64,000 nt of DNA from Cryptomeria japonica (Eukaryota > Streptophyta > Pinopsida > Cupressales > Cupressaceae), in NCBI RefSeq assembly GCF_030272615.1, contig NC_081407.1, positions 146,819,744-146,883,743 on the forward strand. The letters are read 5' to 3'. Positions within the stretch are counted from its first letter, which is position 1, and every line of letters begins with the position of its first letter. The position numbers were made by a program, and so were the translations under genes. Shown here piece after piece: positions 46,297 through 57,970 of this stretch. The notes under the pieces were generated by a model, which was given only the letters and a program-made list of their open reading frames with translations, did not search any database and was not told the origin of the DNA.

Positions 46297-48474
46297 TGTA
46301 ATGGTGAAAAAGGGTGAGTGATGGTGAGATCAAGAGGAACGCTTTTCTTCCCTCTGAGGAGAGATGAAAGGTTCACTATAGATTTCCCTTCAAACACCTT
46401 ATTCACATTACATTTAAAAGAGGGGGGAATTCACTAAATCCAATCTCTTAGGGAAGAGATTGAATACTAAATGAATTGATAATGTGATAGAAATGATAAG
46501 CTAACCCATCTTTTAGAATGGAAAATGATTGATTTATGTTAAGTGTAAAAGTAACAAAGAACTGATTATAACATGAGATAGAAGCATGAGATGAAGCTAT
46601 GCACTTGGATCTGGCTATAATATGTTGAGACAAAGCTGCCCTATGAATTTGAGGAAAATTTGTCGTGACCGTGCTAAAAGTGTCCACGGTCCTCCAAAAA
46701 ATCCATGAAATGAAAAGGGTTTCTCCGCCTTTGCAAATGGAATCTAAATTTGCAAACACAGCTGCGCACCTGTAACCTACACATAGAAAAGAGAGGAAAA
46801 GGGGTTGGGATTGGGGGTTTACCTTTAGGTCAAACCCCAATTTTGGAGTTAACCAAATGATGAAAGAAAGTACTTGCAAGTAAATGTAATTGAAAGACAG
46901 AAATTAAAGTCACCTTCAGGGTGAACTCACATTGTTGCTTCCCACTTTTTCGCACATCCTAATTTTTGCTGAAATCATACATTTTTTAGAAAATATAATG
47001 ATTTAAGCTTTAAGAGGTACCATTTGAAGTATTTAATTTAAGAGAGTTAGATCAAAATATGTTGGATAGAACCTCTCTACTTCTAAATCATACTTGCATT
47101 GGAGTCTCCTTTGCATCCATCAAATGCTGATTAAAAACCAATTTTACATTAGCTTTTGGGGGGTCAAATGAATTCATTTAGAAGTTTTGTTTTTTTAAGT
47201 ATTTAGCCCTTATATTATAAGCTTTCGAAATAGTATAATTTTTAATATATTTAATTTCATTAAGATATTTTTATTTTATTTCTTATGAATGTAGGGTTTT
47301 CACCGAACATGAACTTCTATGTTCAATGCTTATGGAAAAATAGTAAATATCACCCAAAACATTTAGAAAAATATTTACACACTAGGTATTGAAGTCCGCT
47401 TTCCAATAAAAAATAATAATTGATTTCTGTTACATATACAACAAGCTATGTAATATCAAATGGATATATGTCAAAATTATAGTTAACTCGACTTCAAATC
47501 TTAATAAAATATGAAATATTGACGATAATGTTACAAAACCAATTTCAAACACTGGATATGGATGTTAAAAACCCAAATTCAAAAGAATCATGTTCATATC
47601 TATTATAGAAACAAAGTTATGCTATATAGAGTGAGTATCATTCTTTAAAAATGTTGTTTTTTTGAAATAAAACTAATTTTCGAGGGAGATAGAAAAATGG
47701 AAGAAAATTGATTCCAAAAATTATCAAAAAAATATTTTTTGAATCCACATACAAAATGACACAAATCACTAGTTCACATTATTTGCAAATTCCTTATGCT
47801 TTAGAAGTAATAGGTGTCTGAATCGGAAGTTTTTTTCTAAAAATGAATATGCAGTGTCAAAGTTGGAAAAAAAGTGTAACCCACTATTGTGGGTTCACCC
47901 CTCAAGGGAGGTTGTAGATAGAATATATGTATATTTTCTTGTATTGAATTTAATGTTGAAAGGGATCTCCTCTTCAATGGTTGAATCCTTGACTTGAATG
48001 CAACACCTAGCCTTGAAGGGAGACTTGAGAATGCTCAATGATGGAAAGGAATGCTTGAATGCTTGAGTGCTCTTGAAAGCTTGAATGTGTGATCTCATGT
48101 ATCTGAACTTATCTCTTATTGAACTTATACAAATGAGAGGACAAATGCAACTTATATACTCATCAATTAGGGTTAATTGACTGATTTTTTGTCACAAGCC
48201 GACATAGGAAAATTTTTCCCACATTATGCAAAGTCCAATGCAAAGATAGGATAGAGGGGGCCCCAAAATAGGGCAAGGAAAAGGGTGCCATGCCCCTGTC
48301 CTACCCTTGTCTCAGGATAGGAAGCAGGTTCAAGCAGTGAAGAGGGCAGAACAAGATAGTTTCTGGGTGTTGAGCAAGTCTTGGGTCTCCGATCATGCTT
48401 AGGGATTCAAATAGCCAACGTGAAGACCCTAATGTGGTCACAAATTGTAGGGGTTGAAATTTTATGACACTACA
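46297..48474 (-). repeat. 5' LTR of the gypsy-type element (right copy), interrupted by a DNA transposon
   Basis: Matches 34126-35308 from end to end apart from the insert at ~46916-47900. Removing the insert gives ~1.19 kb against 1183 bp for the partner. The outer end TGTAGTGTCATAAAATTTC is followed by the GTAAA target duplication. Confidence 0.92.
46916..47900. mobile_element. ~985 bp inverted-repeat DNA transposon within the gypsy LTR
   Basis: The left LTR shows the empty site GTCACCTCAAGGG. Here it is split as GTCACCT-TCAGGGTGAACTCACA ... TGTGGGTTCACC-CCTCAAGGG. The ends AGGGTGAACTCACAttgt and (reverse complement) AGGGGTGAACCCACAatag are inverted repeats of ~15 bp. A 3 bp CCT duplication is possible (46913-46915 and 47900-47902). 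The interior is AT-rich without a transposase, hence non-autonomous. A partial relative lies at 21945-22382. Confidence 0.75.
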
Positions 48475-48550
48475 GTAAATATTATCCTTGGCTCAATCAT
48501 CAAGTAGAAGGTTTGTTGGTCGTCTTGATTATGATAGTTCTGATACTTAA

Positions 48551-50010
48551 TGTAAGTACAGATCCAATAGCTAACAAGATGAGAGGGGGGGGGGGGTGAA
48601 TCATACAAACTTAATCTTCCATAAAAACATCAGATTCAACCTCGGTAACATATACTTCAGTAATATAACCAAAACTGCTAAACATGCAAACTCAAAAGCA
48701 TATAAACATCATAAACCTCATAATACCAGATTTAACGTGGAAACCCAAATAGGGAAAAACCACTGTGGGATTTCAGACCCACTAAGAAATATACTCTTCT
48801 AGAGTATGCTTGGTTAAAAGAAAATCCTATTAAAGATTACAAACACATTGCTAGATGTGACCTGGTTAAGGGATTTCCCTCAAATCTATTAGGATCTTCA
48901 CCTTGTTAGAAGTGACCTTGTTAAAGGATTTCAAACACTTAATCAGAATGTCACCTTGCTAGAGGGTTTTACAAATAAGACTGTTAAGTCCACTCAGTTA
49001 AGAGATTTTCTGTCACTTTCACAAAATAACAGTAATAAAAATCTATCTGCAACTTCACATCTAAAATGCTAAAGCAGATTCTTATTTTCTCAATACAATC
49101 TAGACATAGAACTAATCTTGTCCATCTGCTGGGCTTCTATACTCTGTTATTCAAACAGGTCTTCAAGCTTTTGTGCTTGGTAATCACTATGTAGCATCCC
49201 TATGCATACATTTGCTCACATACATTGTTTATCAATAGTTCCCTATTTATAAACAATTCGCCAGCTGCTTAATCTCCTTGATCACATTTCCCATGATCAA
49301 TCATAGCCATTAGATCTTCAAACTTTGACCAGGTTCAATGTATCCTTCGATCTGAAAACATTTTACCCTGCCTTGGAACTTGCATACATTTCTTGGAACT
49401 TGTACTAGGGTATTGCGGTTCAATCTGAGCTATAGATCTTCATGTCGATTTTTCTTTGCCATAGATTCATTAACAAACTTCATGCACGACATACCAATCA
49501 TTTAATTAGTTCCAGCTTATCAGCTTCCTTCATTAAATAACGCATGTAACCATTTAATGTATTCTGCTATAGCTTGGTAACAACTCAGTAAATACTAAAC
49601 TTCACTTGGTAGACAATCTGCCTTCATTAACCGATAGTGATAACCTTAGGGTTTACCGACTAGGTTCTTTGTTCGGTAACATAGTATAGTATTAACCTTA
49701 CAATTTACAACATATGTATGATGTTAAAACAATCTAAACATCATGATCTCATCATTGTCTGACTCGGTAATAGTTTCCCATTGAATACCTTATTCATCCC
49801 CTTATTCATCATATTCTTTCTATGTCTTTTACTGACATCTTTATACTCTTCAAATCATACTTCTCAAGATATGGCAACATCATACTGAATTAGAAAATCA
49901 ATTTCTTGACATCAATGACAAAATAATAATATCAAGATAGTAAACATCCTTAATCAGTTATTTCCATAATCATCAACAACCTTCTCAATATCCTTATTGA
50001 AATGCCAACA
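48551..50010 (-). repeat. Copia-type LTR, minus strand
   Basis: The minus strand starts TGTTGGCATTTCAATAAGG at 50010, preceded by CAATGGGAGAT, a polypurine-like tract. It ends CTATTGGATCTGTACTTACA at 48551. Shared modules: CCCACAGTGGTTTTTCCCTA with TTTGGGTTTCCACG (~48775-48735), then ATTCACCCCCCCCCC (~48600-48585) near the end. 1460 bp. It is the 3' LTR of an element whose body should lie above 50010 but is not recognisable, so it is truncated or recombined. Confidence 0.75.
48584..48596. repeat. Poly-G / poly-C run
   Basis: A 12-13 base homopolymer within the LTR end motif. Confidence 0.9.
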
Positions 50011-51276
50011 ATCTCCCATTGTCTGTTATAATGTCAAATGCCAACAGATTATCCATGCAGAACCCCTAGAGACATAAAAATCACTATGATTATATGTTTT
50101 TTAGATAGCTATCTATATCATATATTTTAATCTCTAAAATGCTCTTGACTATTCTTTTCTCACCACTTATTCAACTAAGCATACCAATATACTTTTTACG
50201 TCATTTTATCCAATACACTTTTTACATCATTTTATCAATGTCATCTACACTTAATTTTTTTGAATGATTATTCTTTGCCTCATGATAAGAATTTCACTTC
50301 ATTTAGTATTTCATTGTAGAATATCCTCTCGACTATTCATTATCATACATATTGTAAGGTCTAATGGAATTGTATGGACTCTATCACTTGATCTCATTTT
50401 TAAGTTGATTTTGGATTGATTACTTCTAAATAGTGTCATACATTTGAAAATACTATCATTGCTAGAAGAATATTACTATGAGGAACTAGCATACTGTTAG
50501 TCCCCATTGCAATATTCCCTTTTGAATGTTCATACTTGCGGGCTACCTTATCGTGCCTTTACTTCCATCAGGTCTTTTGTTCTCCTTCGTACTTGAACCG
50601 TTGAACTCTTTCCAAAAAGTTAAATAGGTTCAAAGTCCAAAGCGCATTTTAGGAAAAATTCGTTAGTGGTCTTTGTCTTCATGAGAGCAAGCGCGCTTTT
50701 GTTTTACATCTTGAGTTTTGAACTCATGAACCAAAAATGCTTTAAGGTTCAAAAGGTCTTTTGTGAGTTGTGGCAATGTATTTTTGTATAACAAGCGGGT
50801 GTCCATATGTTTGAAGTTGGTTTCTGACCTTGAACCTTGAACCAAATCTCAAACGGTTCAAATGGTTCAAGGCTTTTGCCTAATAATCATCATTATTACT
50901 CGTTCCTGGTATTATTGTGTGTTGCTCACTCATTGTTGTACTTCCCAAATGAACTTGAACCATTGCAATTTTTGTCAAATGGTTCAAGGTTCATGAGTTC
51001 ACTTCAAAACTAAGTCTAAGGCTTTTTGATGATAATGAAAGTGGCGCGGCAAGAAGGAATATTCCCTCATTCAACAGTTTAAAATTCTAAATATGGAAAG
51101 TAATAATGAGTGCATCAACTACTTGTGCTGAAGTGATGGATAATTAAGATGGTGTCAAATTTTAGTCATTTCACTGTTACTTCGCACGCTTGAGTAAATA
51201 ATTATGAAGCGTGTGTGGCCTTACAGATATTTTCCCGTCTGATCAAAAGGAATGTATGAATTTCTTTCCATAGTTT
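50011..51276. repeat. Spacer with a cluster of TTGAACC / GGTTCAA motifs (50590-51000)
   Basis: At least nine TTGAACC or GGTTCAA heptamers, in both orientations, within ~400 bp (for example around 50593, 50627, 50748, 50830, 50837, 50855, 50863, 50954 and 50982). No gene seen. 50041-50520 is AT-rich and featureless. Confidence 0.6.
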
Positions 51277-54200
51277 GTAAGGGTTGCAGCTGCCATACTT
51301 GAGCAAATTGGAGGCGTTGAAGGTAAAACCAGTTCTGATTTCCTGAGGAAGTTTCCAGTTTTCATGGTGGTAACGGGTAAGTTCAGACGACTCCTCCTAA
51401 GTTGTCTTTCTTTAAGTTCTGAAGATTTATCAGTATAGGAAGAAAATCTCTAAATTGTTGGAGTAGAATTTTGCCTTGTTTTATAATTTCTTGGTTAGAA
51501 GTATAGATAGGTAGTATGAGGCCAATATTGCCGAAGCTTGGTTGGACCTCATGTCTAGTGAGCATATTACTAGAGCTAGAAGACAATTCCTTGGTTCATG
51601 TTGATTTAGGGGATTTCTTAGAAAGAGCCAAGAACCCTCAAATCGGTTCAATGATGGAGAAAATAGTGAAAAGTGGTCTTGTTGAAGCTGCTGCATTTCT
51701 GCTTGTTGCAACATGTCCGGATTTGGTGATGGCTTGCATGAATAGGTATGATAAAGAGAACAGATGAATCAGAACTAGTAATGGTGAGCTGCTAGTTAGT
51801 ATCAGTAGAGAAACAGTAATGGCGACAATGGAAATTCCACACAAGGACGAATATGAAGACTGGACCATTGGGAACTCATACACCTATTTCTTGGAAAAGA
51901 AGAGTAAGTACAAGAGTGTAACTGCTATGAATTGGCTCCTACAAGTTCAGAAAGCAGGGTCACGACTACCAAAGCCCCTGACTAGAGAACATTTCATCAC
52001 AGAAGTGCGAGATATTGTGATACTTCTGAACAGGGTGAAGGAAACTCACATTCTTTCTATTGGGAGGATTGGATGTAATTTTTCATCCAGGTGGTGTTAT
52101 TTGGTGACAGGTATCTTGATTGCTCTCAGGTAATTGTAGAAAGACTACATGAAGGGTTAAGTAATTTTGTGGGAATGTTAGGTTTTTATATGTCTTCTTA
52201 TCTTTTCTACATACTAGCTTGTACAAGGGATTGGCCTGGTTTGCCTAATGAGCCTTGTGTAGATGGGATGAGGGTGTATAATTATTATCCCCTATTACAA
52301 CGGTAGAGACATGTCGAGCAAATTGATAGATGGAATGGAGTCTTCACGGGATAACTTGCTTTTGAGCTCTAGGGGGATGTGAACAGGAGAATTTCTATCA
52401 ACGAAATGGAGTTCATAAGCATATATGGTAGCTTCTTTATTCAATTTCCTAGGTTTACTTACCTATGGGTAGGTGGTTTTGAGGGTCAACCATTCAAGCT
52501 GCCTAGGTATGCCTTCGATAGCTATGTACTTATAGAAGTGAGCAGGCAGCTAGCTTACATTGATAAAAGATTGGGAACAAAGGGTGAGTTTGGAGTTGTA
52601 TTCCTTGTTGAACTCAGAAACTATAGCTGCAAATCTATATCTGACGCCTTGATCCTAGAATTAGAATTCAAGAGGATGAACCTGTAGCCATATGTGGCAA
52701 GGCAAAATTTTGATAGTAGAGGTTATGCCATTGAAACCCTAAATGTAGATAACCATTTTTGCCATGAGCCTCAGCTGGAGGATTACTGGGAGAATTGCAG
52801 TGATGAATATGAGGTAAAGAAAAGACTATGGTCAAGGTTCACTTTGCAACAAATAATTGCCATGAAGCTTCCAATTAACATATCTGGAGTATCAGAAGAT
52901 ACAGGGGAAGATGTCCTATATCCTGAGATTGACATAGAGGTTCAAGGAAAACCAATTCTAGAAATTGATTGGAATAAAAAGGAGGATAACAGTATTCAAG
53001 CTAGAACCTTCAATGTTGTGAGAAGAACAAAAAGATGGTTGAGAAACCACAAGTTTAAGGAGGGACCTCACATATCCTCAAATGAACTAAGAATTGATTC
53101 ACACATTGTGACTCAATCTCCCATTTCTTCCAATAATGAAATTGTTAATGTTGTAGGTGTTTCAAGTTCTGTTGTTGAGAAAATCCAACCTAGGAGATCA
53201 AAGAAGTCACCATCAGGTCTCACTGTTGCTCGGGTAACTCGGTCCAGAAGTAAGAAGAAGAGTAGGGAGCCCATTTTGAAACAAGTTGTTGTTGACCTAG
53301 ACCCTAGTGAAGAGACAAAGGAAACAATGGATCCACAGGATTTGGATGAACCTGAGATGCATGAAATGGACACGAGAAAGGAAGAGGAAAGCTGACAAGA
53401 CCCCATGAACACCTTGGTCATTATCACTTCACCCGATATACAAACAACTCCTCCTCCTAAAGAGCCCGCAAATGCACCATGATGGTTGGAAGCTGTTGTT
53501 GGAAAGAAACAGAGTGTAGTGCCGATTACAATCCCTATGGAAGATATGGCCAACAGATGTTTGGGAAAGGCATCAAAGCCTAAGAAACTCAAGATGTAGA
53601 CAATTCTTGAAGTAGATGAAACAACAGGTCACTGGACAACCGAGATAGCCAAACCAATTCCAGGGAAAGGTGCAGATAAAGATATTGAGGAGGATTTTAC
53701 AGTTGAAAAGATAGATTTGGGAGTTGCTTCGTGTGTTGTGGATGTTAAGAATTTGGAATCATCCACAAAAAGGATAATTTCAAGAACATGGAAGGATGAC
53801 AAAGAAAAAGGGGAATTGAAGCAAGTTGTTACTTAGATGGTTGAGTATATTAATGCCATCCATAATCCAAACCCCCAACCTTTGTCATAGATATTGGTAT
53901 CATTCGATCCCAAATCTCTGACCAATCAGAAGATGTTGGACCAGGTTCAAAGGAACATAGCAGTTATAAAAATGTTTAATAAATGGTTGGACCTTATAAT
54001 GCAACAAAGATCAGATTATATCATTAATCTGGTGAAAGTCTTTAAAGAGGATGAAACTATGAGCAAAGAATTAGAGCTAGAGATGGTGGCTTGGGAGAAA
54101 GAAAGGATAAAATGGGTGGTGGTCCTTGCGCAAATGAATGATATACATAAGTATGGGGTGATGAAGTTCTTGGCTGAAAAACCAATAGAAAATTAGGATG

Positions 54201-54694
54201 ATAATGTATTGTATGTATCAAGGAAGAATGTGGAGTGGCGCAACTTGATCATCAAACAAGGTCATGAAGAGTCCACCAAATTGCTCAGAGGATTGACAGA
54301 TTTGATTGATACAATGCAGAAGGATCTCAAGTACATTGACATCTAGCTCATGAAAGACGATACCAAGACAATTGAGGTGGCTGTGGATATGACCAAGATC
54401 TTTTAGGAAAGAATTCAATTCATTTAGACGACAAAATATTTGACCACAGATGACTTCTCAAGGGTGGCAAGGATCGAATCGATGCTCATAGTCTGCTCTG
54501 ATCATTTGGAGGTACACAAGGAAAAAGTGGCACAAGTGAACATGGATAAGGAGGTGTGGAAGAAAAGGATTCAGCACATTGGTCTTCCTTATTTTCAGGT
54601 CACCGTGAACTTCTCAATGACACACCTGGATTGGCATGGCTCTGCGGAAAAGAAGAACAGATCCATAACATCTTCTACCACAGTGGAAGCATAG
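51277..54694 (+). pseudogene. Second large LTR-associated frame of unknown function, disrupted
   Basis: A decayed frame of ~1000 codons. A short piece (51277-51380) ends in ACGG|GTAAGT, donor-like. The main frame runs 51516-52050, then after one frameshift continues in a single frame to 54694 with about a dozen stops. N-terminal half: ERAKNPQIGSMMEKIVKSGL, SISRETVMATMEIP (51800-51840), GMLGFYMSSYLFYILACTRD, FISIYGSFFIQFPRFTYLWV and PRYAFDSYVLIEVSRQLAYI; this part looks globular. Middle (~53100-53400): basic clusters RRSKKSPSG and RSRSKKKSRE, then acidic. C-terminal third (53900-54690): Lys/Glu-rich helix. This repeats the plan of the frame at 39881-42154, and the ISRETVMATMEIP stretch resembles its ITKEAAKAVTGLP. 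No polymerase motifs. LTR-like sequence follows downstream. Confidence 0.6.
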
Positions 54695-55050
54695 TTAATC
54701 TAAAAATGAGGTGTCAGCCTCACAGTGGCTGTTGATTTTATTTCCTTTCCTGTTATAGTAAACGGTTTCTTTAACTTTGGTTAAAGTAAAGTGTAATTTT
54801 GTTATGTAAAAACTATGAGCCTGGAGGCTACTTAAGCTGGAAAGCTTGTCTTTGTAAGGGTTCAGACAAACTGTGATTTTTCATGCAATAGACAATATTT
54901 TATTTTTTCTATGAATTGTTGGAAAATAGAATGGCTAATTATCAATAAAGTGTTATGTTATGCAGTCTTTGAATCTATATGTTTGAAGATTAGTAATCTA
55001 TCTTGAGAAAATTGTTATGGGCATGATATCATTCTATGATCAGTTATCTT
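54695..55050 (+). other. 3' flank of the second unknown frame
   Basis: Contains AATAAAG near 54943, a possible polyadenylation signal, and TTGTTGGAAAATAG at 54916, which could be an LTR start but lacks a polypurine tract before it. Confidence 0.35.
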
Positions 55051-56272
55051 TGTGTTTTTTTTAATTATGGTTATCGTGAGTTGTTAGAAGACTTATACGT
55101 GTTACTACTTATCAAATTGTCATTAGTTTTATATTCAAAGTCATACTATATATTCTAGTCGGTTAGTATTACCGAATCATGAAGTTGGTACACACAGAGA
55201 AGTCGGTATGAACAATCTAGTCGGTTACAGAAGAAAGCAGTCACAGAACGCAGTATTCACCGAGCTGTTTATCGAGTGTTGTTTCATGGCTACCGACTAG
55301 TAAAGTTAACTCACCGAGTTGATATTCACTGAGTGAAACGTTTTACTAGATACATTGAACCTGGACATACACATGAAAACATGTTACAAGATTGAGGCAC
55401 ATCTAACCGTTACTACATTGGAAATTGCACTAGAAGATTGTGTATGATTGCAAGGTCAATCTAACCAATGAAATATCTTGTTTAGTTATTCATTTGAGGA
55501 ATCTGTTTGTAAGATCGAAGCAATGAATTAGATCACCGCTGTAAGAGATCTATTTATACAGCATGGGAAGAAAGAAGGGTATGAGTGTATGAATGAATGT
55601 GTGTGTATGTATGAAGGAAGATTGTTACAGAGACACAAAGAGGACATCGAGAAGGTTATCAGTGAACAGTCGAAGAACAGAGTAAACAGAAGGGTTTACC
55701 AAGTTACAATATGGGTAACTAAGGTATGCTACAAGATAGGTAATCTTATTCTGAGCACATAGAATCTGCTATAACATTTCAGATGTAAAGTTGCAGATAT
55801 TTGTAAAGTCTTATTGTAATATTTTGAAGTTGGAAGAGAAACCTTTAATAGGGTAAAAGACTCTAACCAAGTCTATAAATTGTAAATCCTCTAACCAGGT
55901 GCAACATTCATATAGTGTTGTAAAATCCTTTAGTAAGGTAGATCTAATAGATCTTGTTACTCCTAACAGGGTAAGCTATCAGAAATAGCTAAATGTAGCT
56001 CTAACCGAGCAATCTTTATTATTGCAGTAGTGAAGTTGTGGGTGCCATCCCCACCGCAGTTTTTCTCTCTAACCAAGAGTTTCTGCGTGACCAAAATATA
56101 TGTGTTATGGAGTGAATCATGTATGATTGTTATCTGTTTGTTTTAACTTTAATTTATGTTACTGCACTATTCTGTTTATGCATAATAGTAAGGTTATTAT
56201 TGAAGAAAAGTTTTAGAGTACTGATTCACCCCTCCCCTCTTAGTACATTAGCTTTCCATATTGGGCCTAACA
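55051..56272 (+). repeat. Copia-type LTR, plus strand; start uncertain
   Basis: Rich in CGGTTA and ACCGA motifs. It shares AATCTGCT-TAACATTTCAGATGTAAAGTTGCAG (~55767-55795) with the 48551-50010 LTR (reverse strand). It ends with GATTCACCCCTCCCCTCTTAG (~56223), ATTGGGCCTAACA, as the other LTRs do. No primer site can be recognised after 56272. Confidence 0.6.
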
Positions 56273-57970
56273 ATATGTATTGATTTGCTTGATCCCCCTT
56301 GCCCTGTGAGGCACGAGAGAGTATCGATCAACCTTCAGTATTGCTGAGCTTCTACCATGCTTTGAATTTATACAGTGAGCATGTTTGTGAATCAGAGTCT
56401 GTGGGCTCTCTTTAAATTCTTTAAAAAAAATTCTTTGCTCTTAGTTTGGAGGCATTCATTTGTATTGATGGATGAATGCTGAAGCCTTTGAATGCTTTCT
56501 AGTAAAAATTATTAGCATTTCATTTATATAATAAACTCATTGCAAATCATACGAGGAGTTGCCCTCTAATGTAGAGGTTAATTTTTAATCAATTCATCCA
56601 ACTGTTGGTAGTTTGTTTCCTTTTATAAAGGGTGAAACAAAGTTATATCTTTGCTTAAGGAAGATAATCATTAAGATTTCAGGAAAGGGACAAATCTGTT
56701 TACCAACACATACAACTTGTTGTAATTATTGGCCTCTACAATTCATCTTGGCTACCCTTGTATAACATTTATTAATATTTTATCACTATCTTCCTTTTAA
56801 ACCTTGTAAATCACTATCACCACTCTCCTCTGAATGCTTGTTCAATTTGTAAGAGCTAATTTAATGTCATATTTATTTTTATGTCCACTTATCCTTAGAA
56901 TTACTTTTTCCATTCATTTTCATACTAGGTCTTTATGATTGGTATTATGACTATGATTAGATGTACCTTGAATGGCTCTTCTTATGGAAAAAGAATTTAA
57001 GACATTACCACATAAATTTCTTCCAATCATACCTTGACTCAAGTATACTATCTTGTAGTCTACCTCTCTAAACTAATAGTATTTCCATTTTGCATCCTAT
57101 AGGTGTGTAGTGATTCAAATGAAAATTTTGGACCATCATTACACAAACATCCATCTTGTCAATCTTTATGTCATCAAAATCTTACACTCTTATAATTTGG
57201 ATGTGTTATATATTCATGATACCATGTTGATTATCATTTATTATTTCTCTTAACATTATCATAATCACTACCATTTCATATATAGGTGTTGTCTTCTCAA
57301 TTTTGCATTATTATTTCTTCAACACATGCCATAGATTGTCACTTCATTATTTCTCTTTCTTTTCATGGAATAAAACATCATCCTCATTACTATTTCATTT
57401 CTTAAAAAGCACTACCTTCACAATAATTATACTTTTAGCATTATCCTCTACCTTTTAGGTCTCTTGTTACTATGGTTTGAAGGCCACCATCACACATTTG
57501 AGAATGCTTTTATGCATATCTTACACTACCATGGACTTCCATGTCATAATCCATAACTGAATTATCATGTTAGGATAATACATTTTGGATTTAAACTTAG
57601 ACTTCTCTCCATTAAGCCAAATTAAAACTTCTTTTTCCTTTGAATCCATAAGTGTACTAGACTATACCTACTCGATTCCCTGACAAATTCCCCTTCCTTA
57701 CCTACTACTCTTGTAAATCATTAATTTCCTTTGAGGATCTTCTTGATCTTATTATTGATTCTTCTTTTATTGAGTTTCCTTCTCTTCTTGATTTTATTAT
57801 GAATATTGATTTTACTACTTTTTTTAATATTTCTCCTCCTTCATCTATTCTCATTACGAGCTAATCCATTTTTTCTCCTCATAAGAATATTCTCTTTTAG
57901 TCCATATAAGATATTTCATCTCTCAAGTCGCTATATTTATTTTGATTAAGTAAGCATGGGGGAGGGCTCC
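56273..57970. other. AT-rich sequence without recognisable gene
   Basis: No coding pattern or element edge seen. GGGGGAGGGCTCC at 57958-57970 precedes the next LTR and may be its polypurine tract. Confidence 0.5.

Larger units (their letters stand above)
34126..48474 (-). mobile_element. Ty3/gypsy-type LTR element with gag and protease-like region only, with nested insertions; TSD GTAAA
   Basis: Two LTRs (34126-35308 and 46297-48474, the latter interrupted) share TG...CA ends. GTAAA is duplicated exactly at 34121-34125 and 48475-48479. On the minus strand the order is 5' LTR, primer-binding site, ~1.2 kb leader, gag, protease-like segment, proline-rich tail, polypurine tract, 3' LTR. I find no reverse transcriptase, RNase H or integrase motif. 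Removing the 5.6 kb copia-like insert and the ~1 kb DNA transposon leaves an element of ~7.8 kb. Gag-only elements of this kind depend on other elements for replication. Confidence 0.9.

Noticed and set aside
53113-53592. 159-codon minus-strand frame
   Set aside because: Antisense shadow of the better supported plus-strand frame at 51277-54694.
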